From Hysterium pulicare CBS 123377 (Eukaryota; Ascomycota; Dothideomycetes; Hysteriales; Hysteriaceae), in NCBI GenBank assembly GCA_000467715.1, contig AJFK01000180.1, positions 62,001 through 126,000 of the forward strand: 64,000 nt of DNA. Reading direction: 5' to 3'. A program made the translations under genes and the position numbers. Position 1 is the stretch's first letter; each line of letters begins with the position of its first letter. Under the pieces are notes generated by a model that made no database searches, was not told where the DNA came from, and saw only the letters and a list, made by a program, of their open reading frames with translations. Positions 21,799 through 33,381 of this stretch are shown here, in pieces.

Positions 21799-24417
21799 AT
21801 CTGATATGTACTGCAGATGAGATGAAAGGAAATAGATGAAAGGAAAAGGGAAAATTGGTTTCTGACTTCTTGCTCAAGCGATGGGAGTTAAGTAGATCTG
21901 AGAGAAACGACTGTAAAACGTGAAGGAATTGGAAGGAAGCGAGCGTGGAAAGGGAAATGGTAATATATTGGACGAGTGTGTTGAGGATGATGAATCATTT
22001 GAGGCACAGGCTTGCAGAACGCTTTATACCATGCGTGGCATCTACACGGTCCGGTGGATGATGATAAACCCAGACATGCGGGTTTGTCACAATCCCACAG
22101 TGTCATCTTCCGTCGCCGCATGCCCCGTTGCGAAGGCGAGCTGCGAATACGGCGAAGATAGTGTCGGTGTGGTAACCGTGGGTTCCGCCATGCTCAGCCT
22201 TACCCAGCAAAGAGCAGGTGGTGGCAGTGGCCAGGGCGCTGAAGACGCTGAACACGAGAGCCGGTAGAAGTGTGTCATGGCAGGTGTCTACCCAATGGAG
22301 AGTATACGGGGAGAAGGTTGAGTAGTGGTGCGCAGTGTGGTGGTTCGTCCAATGCAACCTCGTTTGGGTAGCAGGACTGATGGGTGATGGTCGCCTGCCC
22401 CGAGCTGGCTGTGCTATTTTTGGGGGGCGGTGCTCTGTCGCTTGACCACTTTGGGGCCTAGCGATGTGAATTTTCTCGTAGGGCTGGCTTGCTGGCCCTT
22501 CACTTGTCACCACCCACCACCCACCGCTCCTCGCTCAGCTTGCTGCTACCAGCCATTGGCATCTACGGTTGAGCCTCAAGCCAGAATGCTAACTCCTCGC
22601 ATTCTATCTTAGGAAGCGTGCCTGTTGATCAAGCCCACCTGAGCTCTCCTCGACAACCGCACCGTCCGGCCTCACAGCTCTGCTCTAGCCCCGCTCCGAG
22701 CCGTCGCCAAATCCAGAGCAGCTCATCTTCGATTCACGCTTCGGATGGCTTCTCCAGCCTTCCCTCACCGAAGTTGGATGCCATGCGACGATTCAATATT
22801 CCCGCTCAACGGCAAGCCACAGCTTGACAATCAATACTTTTTCCCCTGCTCGTACTGCCCGAAACGGAAGTATATGCACGAAACCTGCACCCGTTATCAG
22901 TGCCCATGTGTGTCGACGTCTTATCATAATCTGACAACCTTACCTTCGATGACTTCTGCTTCGAACTCGGGTCCAAACTCAGCTTCGAGCTCTTAAGGCG
23001 CTCTGCCTTCAATCCTTTTCTTTACTATCCTAACAACTCCGGGTTTCTCCAAGGTCCGCCTTCGTGAAATGGCCCATATCGTTCGTGTTCAAATCGTATT
23101 CGAAAGTCGGGCGGCATATGACCTCATGACGCCAGGATACGAATGTCGAACTATTGACAACTGCACCAAACCCACGTCGCGTCTTGCTTGCAGGCCAACC
23201 TCTACCGCACATCGTACGGCCGACAAATAGGAACCCGCATGGTCCATGTCAGTGTTGCCTCAAAGGGGAAAGAGCATCTCACTCACGTCGCATTGACCTC
23301 TGCTTGCATGTCTCGATCGTAAAGTCTCGGTCAGTTCAAGCACTCGTTTTTACTCACTTTCACGGCCTTGTTCCGATATCCGACGACTCGTGCATACTTT
23401 CCGAATCAGGGCATTAACAGATGGTGCCTTATCTCTCCGGCTTTGACTCTGCATGGAGTGATGGCTCCTAGTAATCGTCTACCGTCGTATCGTGCATCAT
23501 CTCCATATCCATGGTTGTCATTGATCAAATACAATCTCGAATCCTTATCTCCCACCTTTGCCCGCTCTTCTCTCCATCTAACAGTTCAAACCCATTCAAC
23601 TCGTAGAGCATATACGCCTGCAGGAACAATCACACTGCATGCATCAAGCCGGCCAACACATCCCGCTTGGTCTAACAACTTTCCGGAAACATACCCGCGA
23701 CAGGGACAACGGCCATACCCCTCCGCGCTACCGTCTATGCGAAAAGCGACGCAGATTGTCTCCATGACGTCGCTGCTCAGAATCGTGTCCAGAGAAGAAA
23801 CTTCATTTTGAGGTATCGAGTGACTCAAGGAAAACAACCACTAATCACGACAGAACAACGCCATTGCCACATGTACGAGGCTCTCGCCATAAATACTTTG
23901 GGTCCAGAATTACGCGGATGACAAGTCAGAACTCGTGATCATTTCTAGCGGTATTTGTACGAGGAATACGGCGAGCTAAGCATTACTATGGGCACCAAAC
24001 TTTTTCTTTCATCGCCCAGAATCTATGATTCTGTCTGCCCGGAAAAGGACTATGATCTAAGGCTTTGAAACAACTTCTGAGTCAAGCCATTCGTTTCATT
24101 GCTTGGTGACTATGGCCGTCGCTTTCAACCACACTGATCATCTTTATCACATTGATATCCAAACATTAACTGGGGCCTTCACAGAAAGGAATTCTTGGAA
24201 CGGCACTTACATCCATATACTTTACATTTACTATAGTTCCAGCCAGCCAGAACTCTACATTATTAGTATTAGCCAAGCTCCAATCCCTAGAGTCAGATCA
24301 TCTCCCCCGGAAATCAAACCCCCTGACTCCAAAACTCCAAAGCATGCGACTGAAAAGGCCTATACCAAGTTCATAGCCACTCTAGAAGCCTATACTTACC
24401 TTTTACTTACCTTTTAC
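21799..24417. other. Intergenic region upstream of the wall-protein gene
   Basis: About 2.6 kb. The first few hundred bases should be the wall-protein promoter. Open frames between 22.1 and 23.8 kb lack family resemblance and compatible splice signals. Just before the right end, around 24395-24421, a short tandem of TTACCTTTTAC occurs. Confidence 0.5.
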
Positions 24418-27400
24418 TTACCTCCGAATCCCTTGCTGGTAGCAATTGAATCGTTGTTCGAGCTTCGTGCTCCACCACTTCAGACTCGCGATCCAGAAAT
24501 CATGTGGCGAGAGCGTAAAAGTAGGAAGTAGCATGGGACCCATCTGTATAGCCTTGCGTGAACCAATCCACATCTCAGCGATCCAGAGCATCCACATGCG
24601 CCAAGCGGCAAGCTCAAAGTCAGGACATTCGGGGTGTCCAGCCAAAGTTGCTTTTACGGCTTCGTGAACCCGCTCGATTTGATCCATCCATTCGACTGCC
24701 GAGTCCCAAAACCGAAAGACTACGTTCTGGACATATTGTGCGAATGAACTGATGCCTCGATCTTCACACAACAGTTCGTGAGCTTCGCGAGCTGCTGAGG
24801 CTTTTGTCTGACGAAGCAAGTACTTGACGGATTCGTTCAAGTCGATGTAGGCGTCGGGATAGCGTATTACAACCTTCATATTCTTCCCAAGCGTCGCATC
24901 AATAAAATGCAACGGCGTCGTGGAACACAGCAGCTTGTACGCGTTGAAGAAGAAAGTACAAGAATCCACCATATCCAGATCCGCCATCCCCGAAGGCGCA
25001 AGCGGATACATGGTGCGGAATAACCTATCCTCCACCTCTCCGATCATGGAGAACTGGAATCGCTTGATCCGCAACACGTACTCAGCGCGAATAGCTCCCA
25101 TCCAGCCCAGCCACAGATCGTGAGCATCTGCGACCGCGAGGTTCGATATATGCGCGTGAGTCAGCATGTCGTAATCCGGATCTCGCGGATCGGGGCGCTT
25201 GTGGCCATGCGTCCAATCGTTGAACTTCGACTTGGCTTGCGCGAGGCGTTCGGCGCAGTATTCGCGGCAGAGAGCTCGAGGGTCGATGGTGTTGTTGTTG
25301 TTGGGTCCGTGGAAGTATTGGATCTTGTCGACGCATTCTTCGAGGCTTTGCGGTGTCCAGACTTCTAAGCCATCTGCGTATGGGACTCCTTCGGCGGTGT
25401 AGGAAACCTTGTCAGCGGGTACGTTATTCGTTTTATCAGCTCCTACTTCCGCGTTGTACCGCGAAACCATCAAGTCCAAGACAGTCTGGATCCGAAGCCT
25501 AAGAGGTGCTCTAGGATCGTGAATAGCCAAGTAGTCCAGCGTCTCGGTAGCCGTCTCCATATGGAAAACAAGATCATTAATATTATCAATTGCATAGACC
25601 TCTTCGCGATGCTCCTCGGCATATTCTTTAGCAGCTTCAGCACGAGCTTGACGATTCTTCTCGATCTCCGCAAAGATACGGCCGTCCTCTACGCCCGCAG
25701 GCAAATCAGGAAGCCCATTCTCAGCATCGACGTAAGTGATAGCGATACGAGGTGGGGGAGCCGAAGTGTTCAGTGTAGAATGATGAATATAATCTGCGCT
25801 GGACCTCCAACCTCCGAGCCCCAGGCGAAAATACCAGTCCGGATCTTCGATTCTCTCCTGCCAGATGACGCCTTCGCCAGGCTCTTGAATGATGGACGGG
25901 GAGCGGACCCAGCACTGGTCGTTGGGGTTCCATTCCTCGACGGTGATCTCGGGGATTGGTTCACGTGATGTAGCTAACCAGAGGTTCCAAGTCTTGTCGG
26001 CGTCGCAGTCGGTGAGTGTGATTGAAGGGGTTTCTACGATTAGCAGGAAAGGATCTTCGGAGAGCTTTGATTCATCCCAGTCTAGAATCAAGTGTTCAGG
26101 GGATGACTCACCTGTGTTGTTGTCCTCCAATAGCTGATCCTGGGTTAACTTCGGAATAGAATCGAGTATTTGTTCCTCGTCCCAATCGAAGTCGAAAGAG
26201 GCGTTGGGGACTACCCACCAGATATCGTTCGAAAAGAAAGCCTCTTCCACCTTGCTCTTGTATTGACGAGGAAGAGCGGGTAAAGGGCGTTCAAGGTACG
26301 GGGACGGATCGAACTGGTAGCTAACTTCATAGTCTTCAATCCGAGCATCAGCAATATCAAGAGACTCGATAGATAGAGCAAAGTCAGCTACATCATATAC
26401 TTCTCCGTTTCGCTCAAGGACAGAGACCCACCAATTGCGATCATACGGCTCTTCAGAAGAGTCGAAATCTGAAACGGAACCTTCTTCGAAAGCGTCGAGG
26501 AGGTCATCCCATATGAAGGATGTCTCCGTCTGATGAGGAGAGTCTAAAGGAACCCTAGACGCATCCCCGAAATCAGAATCGTCAGAGTCGTCGAAGAGGA
26601 AGGATGTCTGCTCGGGCGAATCAAAATACAAACCTCCCGTCTCGGACGCGTCGTCGGAGTTGTCGAGGAAAAAAGACGATTGCTCAGGGGAGTCCGAACC
26701 CTCATTCCAATCGTGAAAAGAAAAGTCCTCCAAGATAGCCGGATTGACATCCTCCCACGAGAACGCAGTGTCTTCTTCCCCACAACCGAGAAAGAACTCA
26801 TCGCCATCGCGATAAAGTGCCCGTGACTCCTCACCACCGCCCATCCGCCGAGCCGACTGAGCTCGTTGGCGTCGAGCCATCAGGTTCGAGGCCGATGTCC
26901 CACGACGGGCGCCTCGAAGTGTCAATTGCCGCAGCACCGTGGGCCACTGGAGGATCTGGCTCGCGCCCATCCCGCCATCAGGGTAGCAGTCGATCATAAG
27001 CGCCCGAGTTTCATCGTCCCAGCGTTCAACGTCCAGCGCTGTGCAAGCTTGATCATCCGCAAAAGTCGATAGCTGCCATGGCTGAGGTGGCACGTGCAGT
27101 TCTGTGGATATTATCATGGAATCTCGCTCTTCGACCTCAATCCAAGGAGTATGGACATCCGCAGTAGCGACTCCTTGATACGCAGGAAGCACTCCCGACG
27201 CCGGAGCAAAGCGACCAGCAGCCTGAATCGGTTCGAACGCCGTCCGCTCATACGCCTCGTAATACTCATCATCCCTCTCCTCGTCCCGAGCATCAAACAC
27301 AACCTCGCTCCACCCAGGCTCGTTCGCAACAGGCCGATAGCTAACACCAGAGTTAGTGGTATTCGTCCGCCCGCGCCTTAGCATATTGAACCGTTGCCGT

Positions 27401-27732
27401 AGACTCACTCTCGCCGTCGCACCCCGCGTATTCTCGACCAAGTCGTCTTCGGCGGGCTGTCCCCTCGCTCCAATCATCTGGCTCTCGCTCGGAGAACACA
27501 GCGGATCGTCCGCGAGCACCCGGCGCGCGGACAAAGGGAACTCTTCCGAGGAAAAGGAGGAGGAGGGCGAGACGCCGACGTACAGCTCTCGAGAGACGTA
27601 GTTATCTATACGGTATACGAAAATCTGGTTGGGGTTGGTGGGATGAGGGCGTGTACCTGAGGGATTCATCTTTATGCTTTGGTCGAACCGTGACCTACCT
27701 GAGGTATGAAGTTCTTGTACGGGGTCTTGCAC
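24418..27732 (-). CDS. Large acidic-repeat protein of unknown function (1104 aa)
   Basis: One uninterrupted exon of 1104 codons; a second in-frame Met at residue 22 (27669, MNPSGTRPHP) may be the real start. I do not recognise a family. The N-terminal 300 residues are Arg-rich and disorder-prone, with a short VFVYRIDNYVSRELYVGVS-like segment. Residues about 330-430 are very acidic and contain three diverged copies of D-S-P-(E/H)-Q-(T/S)-x-F-(hydrophobic)-D-(D/N), starting near residues 347, 371 and 397. A second acidic, Trp-containing stretch follows to about residue 640. The C-terminal 460 residues are helical and Trp/Tyr-rich (DWYFRLGLGGW, WLGWMGAIRAEYVLRIKRF, WRMWMLWIAEMWIG) and look folded. 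No signal peptide or clear membrane helix is present. The length and even codon use make it a convincing real gene, probably lineage-restricted. Confidence 0.85.
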   Translation of the reverse strand: MQDPVQELHTSGRSRFDQSIKMNPSGTRPHPTNPNQIFVYRIDNYVSRELYVGVSPSSSFSSEEFPLSARRVLADDPLCSPSESQMIGARGQPAEDDLVENTRGATARVSLRQRFNMLRRGRTNTTNSGVSYRPVANEPGWSEVVFDARDEERDDEYYEAYERTAFEPIQAAGRFAPASGVLPAYQGVATADVHTPWIEVEERDSMIISTELHVPPQPWQLSTFADDQACTALDVERWDDETRALMIDCYPDGGMGASQILQWPTVLRQLTLRGARRGTSASNLMARRQRAQSARRMGGGEESRALYRDGDEFFLGCGEEDTAFSWEDVNPAILEDFSFHDWNEGSDSPEQSSFFLDNSDDASETGGLYFDSPEQTSFLFDDSDDSDFGDASRVPLDSPHQTETSFIWDDLLDAFEEGSVSDFDSSEEPYDRNWWVSVLERNGEVYDVADFALSIESLDIADARIEDYEVSYQFDPSPYLERPLPALPRQYKSKVEEAFFSNDIWWVVPNASFDFDWDEEQILDSIPKLTQDQLLEDNNTGESSPEHLILDWDESKLSEDPFLLIVETPSITLTDCDADKTWNLWLATSREPIPEITVEEWNPNDQCWVRSPSIIQEPGEGVIWQERIEDPDWYFRLGLGGWRSSADYIHHSTLNTSAPPPRIAITYVDAENGLPDLPAGVEDGRIFAEIEKNRQARAEAAKEYAEEHREEVYAIDNINDLVFHMETATETLDYLAIHDPRAPLRLRIQTVLDLMVSRYNAEVGADKTNNVPADKVSYTAEGVPYADGLEVWTPQSLEECVDKIQYFHGPNNNNTIDPRALCREYCAERLAQAKSKFNDWTHGHKRPDPRDPDYDMLTHAHISNLAVADAHDLWLGWMGAIRAEYVLRIKRFQFSMIGEVEDRLFRTMYPLAPSGMADLDMVDSCTFFFNAYKLLCSTTPLHFIDATLGKNMKVVIRYPDAYIDLNESVKYLLRQTKASAAREAHELLCEDRGISSFAQYVQNVVFRFWDSAVEWMDQIERVHEAVKATLAGHPECPDFELAAWRMWMLWIAEMWIGSRKAIQMGPMLLPTFTLSPHDFWIASLKWWSTKLEQRFNCYQQGIRR
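26500..26700 (-). repeat. Three diverged DSPEQ repeats in the 1104-aa protein
   Basis: The codons for D-S-P-E/H-Q start on the minus strand at 26694, 26622 and 26544, giving periods of 24 and 26 residues. The flanks keep an aromatic-hydrophobic core (SFFLD, SFLFD, SFIWD) followed by acidic residues. The pattern resembles a short linear interaction motif repeated for avidity; that role is inference. Confidence 0.6.
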
Positions 27733-28504
27733 GGGTGTTTGCCGGCTTGCGGTAGAAGGTGCTCGTGCTAGGTGAACGAGGAGGAGGTTGTTGCTATTGC
27801 GAAGGTGTATCCGGTAGATCGCCTGGATCGATGCGGATGTTGTCTACTCACAGAGAAGTTTTGCGAGTAGGTGCAATTTGCTTGGTTCCTCGTTCAGAGT
27901 GTACAAGGGTCGACGAAGGTCTGGATGTAAGCATTTTCGATTCGGTTATATGTTCGAAGCGTGGTGCACAATGTCATTGTGTATACATAGTGCAGGTGAG
28001 GAGTGGTGATGGGAAGCTTGGATGGGTAAAGGGAACAATGGCATTGTGTACGAAGTTGACTGACTGTTTGTTACATGGTGTGAGAAAGATCCTTTGTTCT
28101 GCTTCTCTTATCAGGGCTAAACTTGAGAACAGGAATAGAAACAAAGAAACAAAACTCGGCTTACAGTCTACAATGTGTTGTTAAGCTATCAGTCAGATAG
28201 ACGATTAGCAGTCGATAGTGTTCATTCATGATAGGAAAAGAATAGCAATGTTGATTGCTCAAGCCTGTCTATCATCTACCTTCCAAGAGATCCAATTCTA
28301 ATTCAAAGCTCTAACACTGCCCAGAAAGTCTTGTCATCTATATCCATCGAACGACGTTTCCATCCGGCTGTTGAACCTATCTGACATCTGTGCGCCGAAT
28401 GAAATCCAGTTCGCGGCCGGAAGGCTGAGCGAAAATTTCAGAATTCCGGCTTCCCGATTCACCTTGGCAGTAGCGTTCCATTTTTATGTTAGAACCACGT
28501 CTAA
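27733..28504. other. Intergenic region between two minus-strand genes
   Basis: About 770 bases holding the promoter of the 1104-residue gene and the 3' region of the coiled-coil gene. Nothing else seen. Confidence 0.55.
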
Positions 28505-31500
28505 TCATCTGGCGTTCTCAGCTTCCTTCGGTCTTAACGCATGCCTAACCATCGAACCCCATTTCTTCTTCTCCGTCTCATTCGTCCCATCTTTTCCAAA
28601 TGGTAGCTTGGCAGTGGAGGGGCGCCGATCGATCCCGAACCAATTCACCGGCTCCGTAGATTTAGATGGATTTGAAGGTGCGGTATTTGGTCTTGCGTTT
28701 GATGGGGTACCCATTTCACCATTGAAGATACTGAGGAAACTTCGGGATTTGGGTCGCTCGGCAGTGGTGGTTGGGGTAGGAGCAGGTCTTTGTGGAGCAG
28801 GGTGGGCTCTCGAGGTTGTCAGTCTGGAAAGGAGGGTTGGTCGGTGAGTTCTATGAAAGCCTGTTAGTTGCTATTTAAATGTCATATAGATGTAAAGAGT
28901 GCATTTAACTCACGGCTTCTTCTGCTTCTCCATTTGATGGAGTTGAGCTTCGCTCGCTTTCAAGGTCTTTTTCAAAGTTGACTTGTTCTTCTTCATGCCT
29001 TTTAGTTGGACGGCTGTCTCGTCTCGTAGCATCCTTATCCTCTCCATCTCTCTAGTCCAAGGATCCAAATGCTCTAGGTTCGACGAACTTATCGCTGTGG
29101 TATCCGTTGCTTGACTCATGGGTCTCTGTTCCTCGATGGTAGGCTGCTGTGATTCATCGCCGGATGGTGCGGCAGGATCGATCGCTGGAGACGAGGACGT
29201 GCCATCTACGTTGTCGTTCTCCGGCGATGCAGCAGTCTCGCCACCATCAGACGACGTTTGGCGATCAGAAGCATCCGAGAGCTGAACCGTTCTTTCTTGA
29301 AGTACCTTGACGACCGTCTCAAGGGTCTCTTTCGTTTCGCGTAAGCTACGGAGCTCTTCCGCGATGGCATCAAGGCTGGCCGCAAAACTGTCTCTCGTCG
29401 CCCGCAATTCTTCGATGGTTGCATCCTTGGACTGAAGCTCCACCTTCAAAGTTCCTGCACTGCTCTTTAGCTCTTCAAAGTCCCTCTCCTTTTGCTCAAT
29501 CTGCGATTGAAGCCTGGTCTTTTCGTCCCTAAGGGTGTCCAACGTTTTTTCCGACGAGGCAAGACTGCGCTTGTATCTCATTCTCGAGCGTTGGGTGGCT
29601 GAGAGTTTGCTATACGACATTTCGACGAAGGCATCCAATTGCTGTGAACTATCCTCTATTGACGCCTCGGCGAGCAGCATATCTTGTTCGGCTTGCTCGA
29701 GGAAGGTTTCTAATTTCTCGTTCATGCGTCGCACGTCTTCAAGCTCTTTCTCAGTGGAAGTAAGTCGGCTTGCAAGATCATGTTCTGACTTCTCTAAATC
29801 GACATTTGTGCGACGCAAGGTGCTGGTTTCGTTCTCTGCAACGGAAAGTTTACTCTGTAAGTCGCGTTCCCTGTTTTCGACAAGCAATAGCCGAGATGTT
29901 ATTGACTGAAGGTCATCTTTTAGAGACTTCTCCAATTCCAGCGTGCCGTCAAGCTGCTCTTCTGCCTTTGCCTTGGATTGTGTCATAAGGTGAAGCTCGC
30001 GTCCCAAGCCCGATATTGAAGCTTCAGTTTCCTCTAGTTTGGCCAGAAGATCTGCCTTTGCAGAGGTCTCTGTCTCTAGAAGGCCATGAAAATCGTTCTC
30101 ATTTTCCTCCTTGGTCTTTGCGAGGTGACGAAGTTCGCCTTTCAATTTCGAATTGAGGTCTTCTGCTTGCCTCAATTTCCTCTCTAATTCGGCTTTGAGG
30201 TCTAGTTCTGAGTCGAGGGCATTACGATATTGTTCCTCGGCTTCCCTCTTAGAATTTTGGATAAGGTGAAGCTGGTCATTCAGATTTGACTCTGAATCTT
30301 CAGAATGCTTGAGTTTGGCCTTCAATTCGCTTATCGAACCATCTGTAGATGCGAGCCTTTCCTTGGTAAACTCCAGATCACTTTTCAATTCGGTGGAAGA
30401 TCTTTGAACGTCTGCTAATTGCTTCTCCAAGGAATCTCTGGCGGCTTTTAAGCTCTCAAGCTGCTCTTGAATCTTTGGATCTGGCTGCTCGAGGATTTTA
30501 ATGCTCGCTTGAGCGGTTTGTAGGTCTTTCTCTAGGCTTGACTTTTTCAAATGGAGAGAGTCTACCTCGGTTTGCGATTTGGCTTTGCCGTCCCTTTCTT
30601 TGAGGAGTTCTTCATTCGTCGAGATCCACCTAGTCTCAAGTTCAGACATGTGGATTCGAATGTTCTTCAACTCAAGTCGTAGGGTCGCATTTGCATCTGC
30701 AGCGGAGTGCAAGCCTGCTTTCAGTTGAGTCATTGACGACCTCAGGCTGGCTAGCTCATCGTCTACGAGAGCTTTCAACGCCTTGGCATCCTTCAATCCA
30801 TCACTCAGACCATGCGCTGATCCCTTTAACGATTCGATTTGTTCTTCATAGTCCCGAACTTGTTCATGGTGGAAAACCGCAAGTTTGTCCAACGATTCCG
30901 CTCTTGCCTGGACCTTCTGCAATCGCTGTTGCATATCTGCTCTTTGCCTCTTGTTCCCCGAAAGTTCCATCTGTAATTCTGCTTCGCGATCTTCCGCAGC
31001 CTCGACCCGTTCTTTCAAGCTGTGGATCTCCTCTTCCAGCTCAGCATTCGCTGCTTCCAATTGTTGAATTCGAGAGCTCCGACTTTCCAATTCTTCTTCC
31101 AACAATGCCTTGGATCTTTCCAACGCCTTGATAGTATCCTGGTCCAGTCTTGAACTGTCCTCCAGATGCACAATCTCTTCCACCTTTTGATCCAGCTCGA
31201 TCTTCAATCCTGCTGCCGAACTTTCCGCATCTTGATACTTCGAATGAGTTGTTCGAAGGGTTTCCTCCACCGTAGCTTTAGAGCTCTCCAGATCAGAGAC
31301 CCGTGATTGATAGCTCCGTATATCCTCTTCCAGTTCCCTTCGTGTCATCGCCAATGCTCTCGCCTCCTCTCTGCTATGTGTACAATCCGTCTGCAGTGCT
31401 TCAATTCTGTTGCGACAGACCAGTAGAGCATGATTGGATTCGCGCTTTGCCCTAGTAAGTCGATCGTTGGAAGTCCGTGATTCGACAAGCTCGGCACCGT

Positions 31501-32286
31501 TTCGCACGGGAGTAGATGGACTGCCTGAGCTGTCACATAATCTTGAAGAAGAAGGTGACTGTTTAGGCTTCTGCGGGGTTGTAGGTAGCTGGAATGCCAA
31601 GTCTAGGTGTCGTTCGGGTGGGGATGAAGGTGGTGTGAGAATGTGCCCTCCAGCTAACTGGGATTGGTGCCGAGTGATAGACTGATTGCAATCTGAGTCT
31701 GTAGATGTAAGCATAAGTACATTTTACTCAATCAAGGACTGCGTAGTGTAGAAAGCATACATTGTAGGGTCAACATGTTCATCTGCTCAAGACTGTCCAG
31801 TATCTCCCGGCTCCTTCTCTCTTCCTCTTTCCAACATTTTGTAAGAAATTCAATGCGCTTCTCAGCGCTCCGACCTGCCAGATACTCGTTATTTCTGCTT
31901 AGTGCTAGATTCCTCGTCGAGTTCACGATCCGTTCCTCTTTCACAGAAATGTTTACGGCTAGGCGAAGGGCAAGGCGACGAAGACTAGATACTGAGGCAC
32001 GGGCTTCGCTGTTGGCAACCTTCTGCGATTTGAGCTCTGAGCGAAGAGAGTTGCGTTGATTCTGGACGAGGGCTAAATGGGCTTGGTTGGAAAGTGGGAT
32101 TATCGATGCATCGCGCGAGGGCAATATGGAAGCATTCGAAGTCTCAAGGTCTGGTATTGAGCGATCCATATTTTGGTAGTGGGAGTGTTCAAGCATGAAG
32201 CTCTCCGTCATGGATCGGTCCATTTTGGGTGTGTCTGGTAATGGCCGATCTAGCTTGGCTATGCTGGAGGGTAGAATGTGGTCCAT
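28505..32286 (-). CDS. Long coiled-coil protein (1209 aa)
   Basis: Three exons (32286-31761, 31698-28914, 28823-28505) with matching phases give 1209 residues. Intron 1 is GTATGC...CTACAG and intron 2 is GTGAGT...TTCCAG. The N-terminus has two similar DR(P/S)-type segments (LDRPLPDTP, MDRSMTESF), and a Ser/Pro linker (LTPPSSPPER) lies near residue 200. From about residue 250 to 1090 the chain is almost continuous heptad coiled coil (Leu/Glu/Lys/Ser-rich, e.g. LEEELESRSSRIQQLEAAN). The C-terminal 110 residues are basic and Ser/Pro-rich, ending in WFGIDRRPS and KKKWGSMVRHALRP. The shape is that of a scaffold or tether such as a spindle-pole, septal, Golgi or motor-linked protein, but no specific family signature is visible, so I assign none. 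The start codon context (CCAAAATGG) is good. Confidence 0.85.
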
Positions 32287-33381
32287 TTTGGCACATGTGG
32301 ATGTGTTTCACCAGATGCCGATCTTCGTGCGGTAAACAGTTTGGGATTGATTGAATGACAGGGCTTCAGGCAAGAGTTGTGCCACGACAACATGGTCCTG
32401 GCGGTCTGACGTGGGCTGGATGGACAAACAGAATCAATAGCAGAGAGAAGGGACGGGGCACTCAGCAATGTAAGAATAAACGAAGAACTGGGAGGTGTTG
32501 TTGAGAAATGCAGTCAAAAGACGAATGACGAAGAGAACGTCGGCAGAAGGCATGTAGGTGGGTGCCTTGCAGGTTTTGTTGTGTTACTCGACCCTCATGC
32601 TGCATGGGACCGAGAACGACCGATGTGGGCGGCTCGGTGGTGAGGAGCGGGAAGATGGTGGAGCGCAGCATGGATTGCTTGTTTGGCATGCGTCTGGCCA
32701 TGGTGGGGAGATGAATCGCCTGCGGAGACGACCATCGTTAGAGCCTCCTATCCAGGACGACTCGAAGCAGATTGCTCATCTCTATTCTGGAGAATGGGTG
32801 GCATTATTATTGAGAGAATCATCTGAATTATCTTCGCAACAAGAGTGCATTTGGCTCTGCATCTGTTGTACAGTACAAGCCGTTGATCGGGCAACCGAAG
32901 CGGCTCGTCGATTAGACTCACGCGACGGTGTCATAATTCGCTGCATCTGGGCTGCCCACCAAAGCCGTGATAGCTCTTCTTACTGCCCGCGTACATCTTT
33001 TGGCCTTAGCAATGTGATCAAAGAGGCGTATCTAAAGCCTCAGCGGACGTCGAAGTTGTCGTTTATCCAACCTGTGGTTGTTGGATGCAGAGAAAAAATG
33101 TAATTTATGCTTTACTCCCAATCATAGCCAGCACGTTGGACTTTAAGACTTTAAGCAATTTGGATGCCACACAGTTTTCTCGATTGGACATACTCGGCTC
33201 ATGTCATAAGTTCATCACCTCATTCTAGCTGTCACAGTAAAAAACACCAATCTAGAAAACTCTCATTCATGTGATTTTATCAATGCCAACTCCTCTAAGT
33301 CGTACAATGCATGGCCTATACTCCAAACACCATATGCAAGACGACCAAATCTAAAGAATTTTCAAAGCCCGATCAGACATT
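32287..33381. other. Intergenic region between the coiled-coil gene and the acyl-CoA dehydrogenase
   Basis: About 1.1 kb. The left part should be the coiled-coil gene promoter and the last 250 bases the dehydrogenase 3' UTR. A 181-codon plus-strand frame at 32558-33103 has no recognisable content. Confidence 0.55.

Noticed and set aside
32558-33103. 181-codon plus-strand frame
   Set aside because: Lies over the promoter of the coiled-coil gene, with no recognisable content.
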